A stretch of 64,000 nucleotides of DNA from Photobacterium jeanii (lineage in GTDB: Bacteria > Pseudomonadota > Gammaproteobacteria > Enterobacterales > Vibrionaceae), in contig NZ_LVHF01000033.1 in NCBI RefSeq assembly GCF_001650345.1, positions 248,001 to 312,000 of the forward strand. Direction: 5' to 3'. This document shows positions 8,435-17,294 of the stretch, one piece after another. The notes under the pieces were generated by a model. The model saw nothing but the letters and a program-made list of their open reading frames with translations, was not told the DNA's origin and made no database searches. Positions within the stretch are counted from its first letter, which is position 1, and every line of letters begins with the position of its first letter. The translations under genes and the position numbers were made by a program.

Positions 8435-9994
8435 TTACTCCGACTTACTGCTGAAAATCAGTAAGGCGGCAACCGCGAGAAAAGCCGACATCATCAAGAA
8501 CACATCGTTATAGGCCATGATCGCGGCGTCGCGTTGCATGGTGGCCGCTAACGAGGCTTGGGCTTGCAACATTGCGGTAGCGCTATCGCTGCCTGTTTGA
8601 ACAAAGTGCGCGGCTTGCTGTTGCAGTTGATACCATGCATCGGAATTAACCGCAGGTAAGCTGGCTTTGATGTGCGCCAAGTGCTCTCGGGTTTTGTTGT
8701 CCAATAGGGTGGCGATAATCGCGATACTAAAGGCACCACCTAAGTTGCGCATCACATTGGTTAAGGTAGATGCATCGGGTGTTTGCTCTTTGCTGATCCC
8801 CTGCATGGCAACCAGTGATAATGGCACCATGATAAATGGGCTACCAATAGCGCGAAGTAGCATCGAGAAAATCAGTTGCTGACCACCGTAATCGACTGTC
8901 ATGTGAGTGTTAACGTAACAGCTTAAGCCGAACATCATAAAGCCGAAGGTCACAAGGTACTTGGGTTTTATAATGGCGGTGAATTTGGGCACTAATGGAA
9001 AAATCAGCAATTGTGGAAAGCCCATCCACATTAGCACGCTACCAATTTCCATCGCGTTGTAGCGTTGGATCTGGGTGAGATAAAGCGGCAGCACATAAAT
9101 GGATCCAAGCAGCGCCATCCCTAAAATTAAGTACGCCAAACACGACATCGCAAAGTGACCGTTGGCTAACAGTCGTAAGTTCACCAGCGGTTTTTTGTGT
9201 TGTAGCTCGTTGATCACAAAGTACACCAAGCTCACGCCTGAAATGATGGCAAGGGTGATAATAAAAGGTGAGCTAAACCATTCTTCTCGGTTACCTTCCT
9301 CTAATACCACTTCCAAACAACCTAAGCCGAGCGCCATGGTCACAATGCCGATCCAATCGGCTTTAAGCAGTTGTGCTAGATCGAGCGGTTCATCATCGAG
9401 CCCGTATCGCACCATCGAAATCAGCATGATGGCTGGTGGAATATTGATGTAGAAGATGTAGTGCCACGAAAGATTTTCCGTTAACCACCCACCCAGCGTT
9501 GGGCCGATAGATGGGGCAAAGGTTGCCGTCACGCCAAACATCGCCATGCCAACGGCACGCTTTTGGATTGGTAGCAATTGCACCACAAGCGAGAAAGCCA
9601 GCGGGATCAAAGCGCCACCACTGAAACCTTGCATCGCACGAAACACGATCATTGAGGTCATGTTCCATGAAAAAGAACACAGCAATGATGACACAGTGAA
9701 TAGCGCAGTGGTCCATGTCAGATAACGGCGTTTGCCGAGTGCTTTTGATAGCCAGCCACTGAGCGGGATCGCGATCATCTCTGCCACTAAATAAGAGGTC
9801 GAAATCCATGAACTCTCATCAAGCGTTGCCGAAAGCGCACCTTGGATATCTTTGAGCGACGAGTTGGTGATCTGAATATCCAAAATTGCCATAAATGCAC
9901 CCAATAGACCGCCTATCAGGGCGATCCAATGGCGACGTGGCACGTGATTTTCAGATGGCTGAGCAGGCACAGCCGTTGCTGATAGCTCGCTCAT
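8435..9994 (-). CDS. DHA2-family MFS multidrug exporter (EmrB-like)
   Basis: Inner-membrane proton-driven drug exporter of 519 residues with about 14 hydrophobic segments, the usual DHA2 number. Visible family motifs are LDIQITNSSLKDIQGALSAT in the first segment (the EmrB LD-x-T/Q motif region), the GKRRYL loop after segment 2 and the motif-C-like GPTLGGWLTENLSWHYIFYI. It starts two bases after the stop of the HlyD-type adaptor gene, so the two are co-translated and would form an EmrA-EmrB type pump with an outer-membrane channel such as TolC from elsewhere. A divergent LysR gene probably controls the pair. Substrates are not predictable; amphiphilic antibiotics, bile salts or fatty acids are usual. 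Confidence 0.88.
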   Translation of the reverse strand: MSELSATAVPAQPSENHVPRRHWIALIGGLLGAFMAILDIQITNSSLKDIQGALSATLDESSWISTSYLVAEMIAIPLSGWLSKALGKRRYLTWTTALFTVSSLLCSFSWNMTSMIVFRAMQGFSGGALIPLAFSLVVQLLPIQKRAVGMAMFGVTATFAPSIGPTLGGWLTENLSWHYIFYINIPPAIMLISMVRYGLDDEPLDLAQLLKADWIGIVTMALGLGCLEVVLEEGNREEWFSSPFIITLAIISGVSLVYFVINELQHKKPLVNLRLLANGHFAMSCLAYLILGMALLGSIYVLPLYLTQIQRYNAMEIGSVLMWMGFPQLLIFPLVPKFTAIIKPKYLVTFGFMMFGLSCYVNTHMTVDYGGQQLIFSMLLRAIGSPFIMVPLSLVAMQGISKEQTPDASTLTNVMRNLGGAFSIAIIATLLDNKTREHLAHIKASLPAVNSDAWYQLQQQAAHFVQTGSDSATAMLQAQASLAATMQRDAAIMAYNDVFLMMSAFLAVAALLIFSSKSE

Positions 9995-9996
9995 GT

Positions 9997-11031
9997 TTAG
10001 CCTCGAGTATCAACAGTGGCAACTACAGAGAGGCCCGGGATCAGCAACTTATCGATATTATCATTATGAGGAAGCACGATTTTTACCGGAACACGTTGCA
10101 CAATTTTAGTGAAGTTCCCCGTTGCGTTCTCAGGCGGTAGCAGGGCAAATTTTGCCCCCGTGGCAGGCGAGAAGCTGTCGATCACCCCTTCAATGTGCTG
10201 ATCAGGGTAGGCATCTAATGCGATATCGACTTTCTGCCCTTGGTGCATTTTGCTGAGTTGGGTTTCTTTGAAGTTGGCTTCTACCCAGACCTCTTCGGTT
10301 GGCACCAAACTCAGAAGTGGCATACCCGGTTGTACTAGTAAGCCAACACGTAGGCTACGTTTACCCACAATACCGTCAACTGGGGCGTAGATTTTGGTAT
10401 AGTTGATGTTCAGCTCAGCTTGTTCAAGTTGCGCTTGCGCTTCTGATAGTGCAGCAGTGGCTTGTGCGATTTGGCTATCAATAACTGCACGTTGATCTTC
10501 TGCTGCCTGATGGCTCGCCTGCGCTTCAGATAGTTGAGCACGTGTCACTTTAAGGTGTGACTGCATGTCATCCAACTCATCTTGCGATGAATAATTACGT
10601 TTAAGCAGGCTACGGGTACGTGTCACTTGTTGTTGGGCACGTTCAAATTCTGCCTGTGCAGATTCAATTTTGCTAGTGGATTGGCGGATCAAGGTTTGTT
10701 GCAGATCGCGCTGTGCTTGTAAGTTGGTGATCGCAGCTTGGCTCACTGCTAGGTTGGCTTGGGCTTTGTCTTGAGCCACTTGGTAATCACGATCATCAAG
10801 TGTTGCGATGAGATCACCGGCTTTAACGATTTGGTTGTCATCAACGAAAGACTGGGTGATATAGCCAGAGACTTTCGGGCTGATGGTCGTGATTTCGCCT
10901 TGCAGGTAGGCATTGTCGGTGGTTTCAAAGTGGCGACCGTAGCCATACCAGTAGCTACCGCCAGCAATACCAAGGCTGAGCATAATAACGGTCGCAATTA
11001 AAGGCGCTTTGTTTTTAGTAGTTCGTGTCAT
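9997..11031 (-). CDS. HlyD/EmrA-family periplasmic adaptor
   Basis: Membrane-fusion protein of 344 residues, the adaptor of the neighbouring MFS exporter. One N-terminal membrane anchor (about 10-28) is followed by a lipoyl-like half domain (TISPKVSGYITQSFVDDNQ), a long coiled-coil hairpin rich in Gln and Ala (about 85-205), the second half domain (IYAPVDGIVGKRSLRVG) and a beta-barrel region containing VWVEANFKETQL, typical of EmrA. It is first in a two-gene operon, in the order emrA-emrB. The 120-base gap to the divergent LysR gene should hold both promoters. Confidence 0.88.
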   Translation of the reverse strand: MTRTTKNKAPLIATVIMLSLGIAGGSYWYGYGRHFETTDNAYLQGEITTISPKVSGYITQSFVDDNQIVKAGDLIATLDDRDYQVAQDKAQANLAVSQAAITNLQAQRDLQQTLIRQSTSKIESAQAEFERAQQQVTRTRSLLKRNYSSQDELDDMQSHLKVTRAQLSEAQASHQAAEDQRAVIDSQIAQATAALSEAQAQLEQAELNINYTKIYAPVDGIVGKRSLRVGLLVQPGMPLLSLVPTEEVWVEANFKETQLSKMHQGQKVDIALDAYPDQHIEGVIDSFSPATGAKFALLPPENATGNFTKIVQRVPVKIVLPHNDNIDKLLIPGLSVVATVDTRG

Positions 11032-11151
11032 TGCGTACTCTGTGTCTGTTTATTAAGTTTGGGCGCGCAAGTGTAAGGGAAAATGATTAGTTGATTAGAT
11101 AGGAAAAAAAGGAAACACTGTTGCAGATATCTAACCAATAAGGTGAAGGCG

Positions 11152-12039
11152 ATGGATCTCAATAGTGCCGCAATGTTTGCGCAAGTGGTCGATTGCGGCA
11201 GTTTTACGCAAGCGGCAGAAGCATTAGACATGACGAAATCAACGGTGAGCCGCAAAGTGGCTGAGCTGGAAAAGCATTTAGGTGTGCGCTTGATCACACG
11301 CTCAACCCGTCAGTTAACCCTGACGCAAGAAGGGGAGAATTTCTATCGTTCGTGCAGCGAGATGCTAGAAATCATGTCGCAAGCTGAACTGGAAGTCAGT
11401 GCCAACCAAGACTTGATCCGTGGCCGCCTGAATATCGCAATGCCGGTAGAGCTTGGTCAGAAAGTCTTGGGAAAATACATCAATGCTTTCTTAAAAGAGT
11501 ATCCGCAAGTCACGATCAACTTAGAACTGACCAATCGTGATGTTGATTTAATTGCCGATGGTATCGATGTTTACGCGCAAGTGGGCCCTGTGAACGATTC
11601 CAGTATGGTGGCGCGCCCCTTTCATGAATCAAAACGCATCATAGTCGCGAGCCCTGAGTATCTGGTACAAAACGGCCATATTCATCATCCCAGTGATCTG
11701 GTATCGCCCCATCATCAAGTGAAAGTCTCTAACGTGGTAAAGCTACCCTATTGGGAGCTAACGCAAGACGAACAACAAGAAATCGTCAATCTGCCATACC
11801 GATTGCGCGTTAACACCATCACTTCAGCACTGATGGCGGTGGTCGATGGCTTAGGTATCGCCATGTTACCTGAGTTTATTTGCCGTCAGCATATAGAAGA
11901 GGGACGGCTAGTACGTATCTTGCCTGATTGGGAACTCCCTACCGTCGCTGTGAGCTTCATTTACCCTCAACGCCAGTTGATCCCCAAACGGCTGCGCGTA
12001 TTTATTGATTATATGATTGAGCGTTTTGAGCAACGCTGA
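11152..12039 (+). CDS. LysR-family regulator of the adjacent efflux pump
   Basis: Transcription regulator of 295 residues. The N-terminal winged helix-turn-helix is plain (SFTQAAEALDMTKSTVSRKVAELEK compressed into about residues 20-44). It is followed by the periplasmic-binding-protein-like effector domain. This is the CrgA/AaeR-like subgroup (VDLIADGIDVYAQVG). The ATG at 11152 is chosen over a GTG three codons upstream because AGGTGA gives it a Shine-Dalgarno at proper spacing. It is transcribed away from the emrAB-like pair, the usual arrangement for a LysR activator that senses the pump substrate. The inducer is unknown. Confidence 0.85.
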   Translation: MDLNSAAMFAQVVDCGSFTQAAEALDMTKSTVSRKVAELEKHLGVRLITRSTRQLTLTQEGENFYRSCSEMLEIMSQAELEVSANQDLIRGRLNIAMPVELGQKVLGKYINAFLKEYPQVTINLELTNRDVDLIADGIDVYAQVGPVNDSSMVARPFHESKRIIVASPEYLVQNGHIHHPSDLVSPHHQVKVSNVVKLPYWELTQDEQQEIVNLPYRLRVNTITSALMAVVDGLGIAMLPEFICRQHIEEGRLVRILPDWELPTVAVSFIYPQRQLIPKRLRVFIDYMIERFEQR

Positions 12040-12144
12040 TGTAGAAGAACAATGCCAAATTATAAGTGTCAGTATTCTTTACAGTGTTTAAGCAATATGT
12101 GGCTAGGTTTTGTCTAATTATCTGATTCTATTGACTTAAAATTA

Positions 12145-12161
12145 TTGGCATCCGAATTGCT
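12145..12161 (+). promoter_or_regulatory. Sigma-54 (RpoN) promoter
   Basis: TTGGCATCCGAATTGCT fits the -24/-12 pattern TTGGCA-N6-TTGCT. The invariant GG (12147-12148) and GC (12159-12160) are ten bases apart, as required. The start point would fall near 12172, about 30 bases before the ATG of the PEP-CTERM gene. Confidence 0.7.
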
Positions 12162-12201
12162 GTTACTTGATTAGTCCTAATTCACTTTTAAGGAAAATCG
12201 C

Positions 12202-12777
12202 ATGAATAGCATTAAAGGATTAGTCATTGCTTCACTAGCTGCGCTGAGTTTGAATGCAAATGCGGGTTTGATGGGGGTTTCTGAAATTGTTATCAAAAAC
12301 TCGAACGATCTGTGGATTCAAATCTCTGAGGTGATAGCAACAGAAACTGGGACAGGAAACGATTTAGCCTTGTCTTCGGCAGGAGCGACAGCATCAGGTA
12401 CGGGTAATTGGTCTCCGACAAGCTCGCCGGATAAAGCGATTGATGGTGCAGGCCCGCTGGATTACCCATTTATGTATCACTCTGATGGAAAAGGCCCATC
12501 TGAGTTCCTAAAAATTGTTCTTGGTAGCCCAAGTGAGTTGGACTCATTAAGCATTTTTGGTCGAACTGGCTGTTGTGCATCTCGTGATGTTTTTGATGTC
12601 TACCTGTATAACGATAAACAAGAATTACTGTTTAATGGCGAAAAATACAGTGCTTACAATCAACAGCATATGGTAACTATCGACTTACCGGATACTGATA
12701 TTCCAGAACCTGCTTCTATTGGCTTAATGGTGTTGGGTCTTGCGGGCTTGGGTTTAGCTCGTCGTAAAAAAGCGTAG
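12202..12777 (+). CDS. PEP-CTERM sorting-domain surface protein
   Basis: Exported protein of 191 residues: signal peptide (1-21, ending NANA), a central region resembling a discoidin/galactose-binding fold (WSPTSSPDKAIDG, then FLKIVLG and a CC pair at 124-125), and the C-terminal sorting signal PEP (168-170), a hydrophobic helix and the basic tail ARRKKA. In bacteria with such tails, an exosortase cleaves the tail and the protein ends at the surface, often in exopolysaccharide-rich matrices. No exosortase gene lies in this window. The sigma-54 promoter upstream agrees with known RpoN control of short PEP-CTERM proteins in floc-forming bacteria. The function is inferred to be adhesion or matrix-related. 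Confidence 0.8.
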   Translation: MNSIKGLVIASLAALSLNANAGLMGVSEIVIKNSNDLWIQISEVIATETGTGNDLALSSAGATASGTGNWSPTSSPDKAIDGAGPLDYPFMYHSDGKGPSEFLKIVLGSPSELDSLSIFGRTGCCASRDVFDVYLYNDKQELLFNGEKYSAYNQQHMVTIDLPDTDIPEPASIGLMVLGLAGLGLARRKKA

Positions 12778-12823
12778 TGCTTACCCTTTTAGACTCATTC
12801 ATTTTGAGAAAGTAATGGCACAA

Positions 12824-12854
12824 AAAAACACACTACTTAGGTAGTGTGTTTTTT
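12824..12854. terminator. Bidirectional terminator between the PEP-CTERM gene and the APE operon
   Basis: ACACACTAC and GTAGTGTGT arms around TTAG, with A-runs on one side and T-runs on the other, so it can stop transcription from both sides. Confidence 0.85.
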
Positions 12855-12874
12855 GTTTTCGCGGTGTGCTTATT

Positions 12875-12898
12875 GCGAAAGCGAAAGCGAAAGCGAAA
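12875..12898. repeat. Four tandem GCGAAA hexamers
   Basis: Four exact copies of GCGAAA in a row, lying between the stop codon of apeR and the terminator. It is a short simple repeat in the 3' untranslated part of the APE transcript. Confidence 0.8.
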
Positions 12899-12910
12899 GG
12901 CGATAGAAGC

Positions 12911-14143
12911 TTAATCTTCCCAGCGCTTGAAGATCAGTGATGTATTGATACCACCGAAAGCAAAGTTATTGCTCATTAGGTACTTACAATCAATCTCACG
13001 GCCTTCACCAGTGATGTAGTCAAGGTTGCCGCATTGCTCATCAAGGTTATTGAGGTTCAGGGTTGGGCTAAACCAGCCGCTGTTCATCATCTCAAGGCTT
13101 AGCCATGCTTCGATAGCACCACATGCACCTAGTGTATGACCAAAGTAACTTTTCAGTGAGCTGATTGGTGCTTGATCGCCAAAGATGCTGGCAGTGGCAT
13201 TACTTTCTGCAATGTCACCTTTCTCGGTTGCTGTACCATGTGCTGATACATAATCGATCACCTCTGGTGACAGGTTGGCATCTTTCAGTGCCATCTCCAT
13301 ACAAAGCTGCATGGTTTCTTTTTTCGGTTGGGTAACGTGGGCTGCATCGCAGTTGCTAGCAAAACCAACGAGCTCTGCGTAGATGGTTGCGCCACGAGCT
13401 ACTGCATGTTCGTATTCTTCTAATACTAGCGTACCTGCGCCTTCACCGATCACCAGACCATCACGCTCGCTATCGTACGGGCTTGGAGTGCCTTTGGGAT
13501 TGTCGTTCTTCAAGCTAGTCGCAAATAGCGTATCAAATACCGCAGACTCAGTTGGGCATAGCTCTTCAGCACCACCAGCAACCATCACTGTTTGGTAACC
13601 GTGTTTGATCGCTTCGTATGCGTAGCCGATCGCTTGGCTACCAGAAGTACATGCACTGCTGGTTGGGATCACACGACCACGTAGACCAAAGAACAAGCCA
13701 ACGTTTACCGCTGTGGTATGCGGCATCATTTGTACATATGTGGTTGCAGTGATCGCTTTGGTGGATTTCTCGTTAAGCATGACACCAAAGGCGCCAATCG
13801 CAGGTGTACTACCCGTAGATGAACCGTAAGCGATACCCGTTTCACCGTTGGTGAGTACTTCATTACCTAGTAAGCCACTTTGGATCAGGGCATTTTCAGT
13901 CGCCACGGTAGATAGCTTAGAAACGCGACCCATACCACGTACTTGTTTACGGCTGTAGTGCTTAGGCAGGGTGAAGTCATCGATCGGTGCGGCTAACTTA
14001 GTGTTCAAGCCATCGTACTGCTCGTAACTCGGCATGTACTGAGTGGCGTTTTCGCACGCGCGTAATTTAGGTTCAACACTTTGCCAGTCGTTACCAAATG
14101 CAGTAACACCCGACATACCTGTAACAACAACGCGACGGCTCAT
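12911..14143 (-). CDS. apeR: Aryl-polyene 3-oxoacyl-ACP synthase (FabF-like, ApeR)
   Basis: Condensing enzyme of 410 residues, last gene of the aryl-polyene operon. The Cys-His-His active site is complete: Cys165 (TSSACTSG), His302 (SAHGTATEK) and His336 (YFGHTLGA). It joins malonyl units to the growing aryl-polyenoyl chain on the carrier protein. Its ATG overlaps the apeQ stop by four bases (ATGA type), so the two are translationally coupled. Symbols here follow the ape naming by position and family. Two further ketosynthase-like proteins (ApeO and ApeC) are in the same operon, and the division of labour between them cannot be read from sequence. Confidence 0.88.
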   Translation of the reverse strand: MSRRVVVTGMSGVTAFGNDWQSVEPKLRACENATQYMPSYEQYDGLNTKLAAPIDDFTLPKHYSRKQVRGMGRVSKLSTVATENALIQSGLLGNEVLTNGETGIAYGSSTGSTPAIGAFGVMLNEKSTKAITATTYVQMMPHTTAVNVGLFFGLRGRVIPTSSACTSGSQAIGYAYEAIKHGYQTVMVAGGAEELCPTESAVFDTLFATSLKNDNPKGTPSPYDSERDGLVIGEGAGTLVLEEYEHAVARGATIYAELVGFASNCDAAHVTQPKKETMQLCMEMALKDANLSPEVIDYVSAHGTATEKGDIAESNATASIFGDQAPISSLKSYFGHTLGACGAIEAWLSLEMMNSGWFSPTLNLNNLDEQCGNLDYITGEGREIDCKYLMSNNFAFGGINTSLIFKRWED

Positions 14144-14865
14144 ATCAGACCTCCATTCACCGAAATCACCTGACGTGTAACATAACCCGCAATGTCAGAC
14201 ATCAGGTAGCTGACTAAGCCTGCGACTTCTTCTGGCTCACCCATACGACGCAATGGTACTTGCGGTAGAGCGTGCTCTTTAACGTGTTCGTCAACCATGC
14301 CTGTGTCGATAAGACCCGGTGCAACACAGTTAACAGTGATTTTGCGCTTCGCAAGTTCTAGAGCTAGCGATTTGGTGGCACCAATCACACCCGCTTTTGC
14401 GGCGCTGTAGTTGGTTTGACCACGGTTACCCATTAAGCCAGATACTGACGCTAGCGTAACGATACGACCGCCTTTGCGTTTTTGCACCATAGGCATAACG
14501 CAAGGGTGAAGTACGTTGTAGAAGCTATCAAGGTTGGTGTGGATCACGCCATCCCACTCTTCCTCGGTCATGGCTGGGAAAGCGGTATCACGAGTGATCC
14601 CGGCATTGCTCACAACGCCGTAGTAAGCACCGTGCTCTGCGATATCGGCTTCGAGAACTTCACGACATTGCTGACGATCACTAATATCAAATTGCAGAAT
14701 ACGACCCGAACCACCCACGGCAGTAATGTCGGCTAGGGTTGCTTCAGCGCCTGCTTTGTCACTCATGTAGTGAACAACAAGGGTGAAGCCATCTTTGGCA
14801 AGTTGAGTCGCGACAGCGCGGCCAATGCCTTTACTCGCGCCTGTGACTAAAACATGTCGGGTCAT
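14140..14865 (-). CDS. apeQ: Aryl-polyene 3-oxoacyl-ACP reductase (FabG-like, ApeQ)
   Basis: Short-chain dehydrogenase of 241 residues that reduces the 3-oxo group formed at each elongation, using NADPH. Motifs: TGASKGIG (8-15) for the cofactor, NAG (87-89), Ser140 and the YSAAK catalytic pair (Tyr153, Lys157). It overlaps apeP and apeR by four bases on both sides. Together with the ketosynthases and the two dehydratases it makes conjugated double bonds; no enoyl reductase gene is present in the cluster, which is what leaves the chain unsaturated. Confidence 0.9.
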   Translation of the reverse strand: MTRHVLVTGASKGIGRAVATQLAKDGFTLVVHYMSDKAGAEATLADITAVGGSGRILQFDISDRQQCREVLEADIAEHGAYYGVVSNAGITRDTAFPAMTEEEWDGVIHTNLDSFYNVLHPCVMPMVQKRKGGRIVTLASVSGLMGNRGQTNYSAAKAGVIGATKSLALELAKRKITVNCVAPGLIDTGMVDEHVKEHALPQVPLRRMGEPEEVAGLVSYLMSDIAGYVTRQVISVNGGLI

Positions 14866-15326
14866 GAAGGGTTCCTATTAAGCATTTGTTCGAGTTGTTC
14901 GTCGGTGGGTACAAACGCATTAAGCTGGCTCTTGGCAATCTGCGTGCCTTGGTGCTCAATGCGGCAGCTGAATGCTGCCATACCATTATTTTCCATTACT
15001 TTTTCAGCGTAAATATCGAAGGTTTGGTGTTCATCAAATTGAGGATAATCGCTGTCGTAACGTCGGCTGCCCAGCAAGAAGCCAATTGGCGCTGCATGGT
15101 TTTGACGCCAAGCATGGTAGCCAGACCAACCAGCGACGGTTTGTGCCATGAACTCGATACCTACATAGCCCGGAATGCTACGGTTGTTAGGGTCGAAAAA
15201 CAGGCAGTCTTCGCTGATCGTCACTTGGCAGTGGATATGATCTTCGCCAACGTCGATAAGTTCATCTATCAACACCATTGGTTGCTGGTGCGGTAATAGC
15301 TGATGTAAATGTGGAATATTAGTCAT
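14862..15326 (-). CDS. apeP: Aryl-polyene hotdog-fold dehydratase (ApeP)
   Basis: Protein of 154 residues from the 3-hydroxyacyl-ACP dehydratase/FabA-FabZ superfamily. It shows the FabA/Z-like helix SIPGYVGIEFMAQTVAG (50-66). The start is put at the ATG whose first eight bases overlap the apeO stop. In-frame TTG and ATG codons four and two codons further upstream are possible but lie deeper in apeO. The family partner in the same operon is ApeI; in studied APE systems the two dehydratases work as a pair. Confidence 0.82.
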   Translation of the reverse strand: MTNIPHLHQLLPHQQPMVLIDELIDVGEDHIHCQVTISEDCLFFDPNNRSIPGYVGIEFMAQTVAGWSGYHAWRQNHAAPIGFLLGSRRYDSDYPQFDEHQTFDIYAEKVMENNGMAAFSCRIEHQGTQIAKSQLNAFVPTDEQLEQMLNRNPS

Positions 15327-16545
15327 GCACATATCCAAAAATCAGGCTGATATTATTGCCACCAAAAGCGAAAGAGTTGCTCAAAATGGCTTTGTTATTC
15401 AGTGTGCTACCCTGCTTTGCTAGCTGAATCGGTGCTAGCGTATCGGCGATATCGCCATCATTCACTTGATACGGTAATGAAAGATTATACATCAAAACAT
15501 GCCAGCAGATCGCTGCCTCTACTGCGCTAGCGGCGCCTAGGGTGTGTCCTGTTAGTGGTTTGGTGGAACTCACTGGGACTTGATTACCAAACACACGGTG
15601 AATGGCTTTAGCTTCCATTTCATCGTTGAGCGGCGTTGCTGTACCGTGAGCATTGATGTAGCCAATGTCTTGTGGCTCAAGCCCTGCATTGGTTAACGCT
15701 TTGCGCATGGCTTGCTCTGCACCATTACCTTCAGGGTGTGGCGCTGAAATATGGTGAGCATCTGAGCTATCACCAGCACCAAGTAAGGCGATATTTGTCC
15801 CGTCTTTGGTATTCTTCGCTGGGCTGTGAGACAACAGCATGAAGCCTGCGGCTTCACCAATGTTGATTCCTTTACGGTTAGCACTGAATGGGTTGCAAAG
15901 CTCGTCTGATAAAGCGTCTAAACCGTGGAAGCCGTTGAGTGTTAGCTTACAAAGAGAATCAACCCCACCAACTAATACAGCATCGGCAAGCCCCGCGGCT
16001 AACAAGCGTTGCGCAGTAATGAACACGCGTCCGCTGGATGAACAGGCTGTCGAGATCGTATAAGTCGGTCCTTCAAGCTTAAAGTAATCAGCAACAAATT
16101 CGCTTAAGTTGCCTAGCTCCTGCTGGTGGTAGTGGAAGCTCTCTGGAAAGTGCCCTTGTGATTGTTGCTGGGCAAGGGCTGTTTCGCCATCGGCAATGCC
16201 TGAGGTACTGCTGCCCATCACAACCGCAATACGCTGATGACCATATTGGCTGATAGCGTGCTGGATTTGCGGCTCGATTTGCAGCAAAGCCGATAACGCG
16301 AGACGGTTATTGAAGGTATCAAAGCTTGCCATTTCAGCGGGCAAATTAGGTAGCGTCGCGCTGACTTTACCAATGACAGTGGCCGTGCCGTCGTTCAGCA
16401 TATCTTGGCTGACGATCATATCTGAGCTTTGTCCTTGGTGAAGTCGGGCGTGAATCTCTGGATGGCTTTGGCCGAGTGCAGAGTGAAAGCCACAGCCGCG
16501 AATATAACAGGGAGCTGCCTTGGTGTGGGTAGTCGTGTTAGTCAT
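15319..16545 (-). CDS. apeO: Aryl-polyene 3-oxoacyl-ACP synthase (FabB/F-like, ApeO)
   Basis: Ketosynthase of 408 residues with an intact active site: Cys168 (TISTACSSSG), His300 (NAHGTATPL) and His334 (LTGHTLGA). It is probably the main elongating ketosynthase, working with the inactive-looking ApeC as a heterodimer, as shown for related APE systems. It follows apeN after a 17-base gap and overlaps apeP by eight bases. Confidence 0.88.
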   Translation of the reverse strand: MTNTTTHTKAAPCYIRGCGFHSALGQSHPEIHARLHQGQSSDMIVSQDMLNDGTATVIGKVSATLPNLPAEMASFDTFNNRLALSALLQIEPQIQHAISQYGHQRIAVVMGSSTSGIADGETALAQQQSQGHFPESFHYHQQELGNLSEFVADYFKLEGPTYTISTACSSSGRVFITAQRLLAAGLADAVLVGGVDSLCKLTLNGFHGLDALSDELCNPFSANRKGINIGEAAGFMLLSHSPAKNTKDGTNIALLGAGDSSDAHHISAPHPEGNGAEQAMRKALTNAGLEPQDIGYINAHGTATPLNDEMEAKAIHRVFGNQVPVSSTKPLTGHTLGAASAVEAAICWHVLMYNLSLPYQVNDGDIADTLAPIQLAKQGSTLNNKAILSNSFAFGGNNISLIFGYVHD

Positions 16546-16562
16546 TGTCGTAAGCCGCGTTT

Positions 16563-17294
16563 CTATTGGTTTAATTCGTTAGGTGTTGTTCCTGCCTTAT
16601 TAGCCTTCGAGGCTGCGGCAGGTTCAGGGCTGGACTGATAATTTAAGGTTTTGATGGTGATTTGATAACCCAGCTGTTTGTGGTTGAAAATGATATCACC
16701 ATTTAGGTATGGTTTTGTTTGATATTGAATTTCAACCACAGTTTCCCCTTGGGCATTGATCAAACGGCGCACAAGGTGTGATTCGGTTAACTGCCAGCCG
16801 ATGGGGGCTAGCTGAGGTTGCCAGCTTGAAACTGGCCACAAGGTCAGCATGAGGTTAAACAGCACTTGCTCAGGTTGTGGCAGGGTCGTTTCTAACCCTG
16901 TTAGCACGCTGGCATCAATGCGTTGATCTTGATAGCTCAACGTCAGAATGCGCGTACCCCAAGACGAAAACCCCGCCAACTGAAGGCTATTGTTTTTTAC
17001 TTCGAGTTGAACGGGCAGTTGTTGCTGCTGTTTAGCCCCTTTATTTGCCCCATCTTGCTGCGAGCGCCATTGCGCACTGATCAGTTGGCTGGCATGAATG
17101 CTATAGCCAAGCTCTGCTGGGGTGGGCAAGGTAACCACTTGGCGATCGTTAATCATGACGCGGTTCTGTGCTTGGGCGTCAGTATCAATCGCGGGTTGGG
17201 TTGAAACAGGCTGCAAACTACACGCGCTGAGGCTGGTCGTTAGAATTACCGTGCCGACTAAATTTGCCAAGGCGGTTAACTTTTTGGGTTTCAT
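16563..17294 (-). CDS. apeN: DUF3261-type lipoprotein of the aryl-polyene cluster (ApeN)
   Basis: Lipoprotein of 243 residues. The signal peptide ends in the lipobox LSAC (Cys25). The remainder is beta-rich with the pattern expected of a LolB-like lipoprotein receptor. Its four-base overlap with apeM (ATGA) and its place next to a LolA-like protein and an RND exporter indicate a part in moving the polyene lipid to the outer membrane. It has a Ser/Ala/Lys-rich C-terminus. Confidence 0.78.
   Translation of the reverse strand: MKPKKLTALANLVGTVILTTSLSACSLQPVSTQPAIDTDAQAQNRVMINDRQVVTLPTPAELGYSIHASQLISAQWRSQQDGANKGAKQQQQLPVQLEVKNNSLQLAGFSSWGTRILTLSYQDQRIDASVLTGLETTLPQPEQVLFNLMLTLWPVSSWQPQLAPIGWQLTESHLVRRLINAQGETVVEIQYQTKPYLNGDIIFNHKQLGYQITIKTLNYQSSPEPAAASKANKAGTTPNELNQ

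Noticed and set aside
9393..9809. Open frame of 138 codons in another minus-strand frame of the MFS gene
   Set aside because: The MFS reading frame continues through it with all membrane segments; the alternative frame has no support.
14886..15296. Open frame of 136 codons on the plus strand across apeP
   Set aside because: Antisense shadow of a dehydratase gene in a tightly coupled operon; no signal or family.
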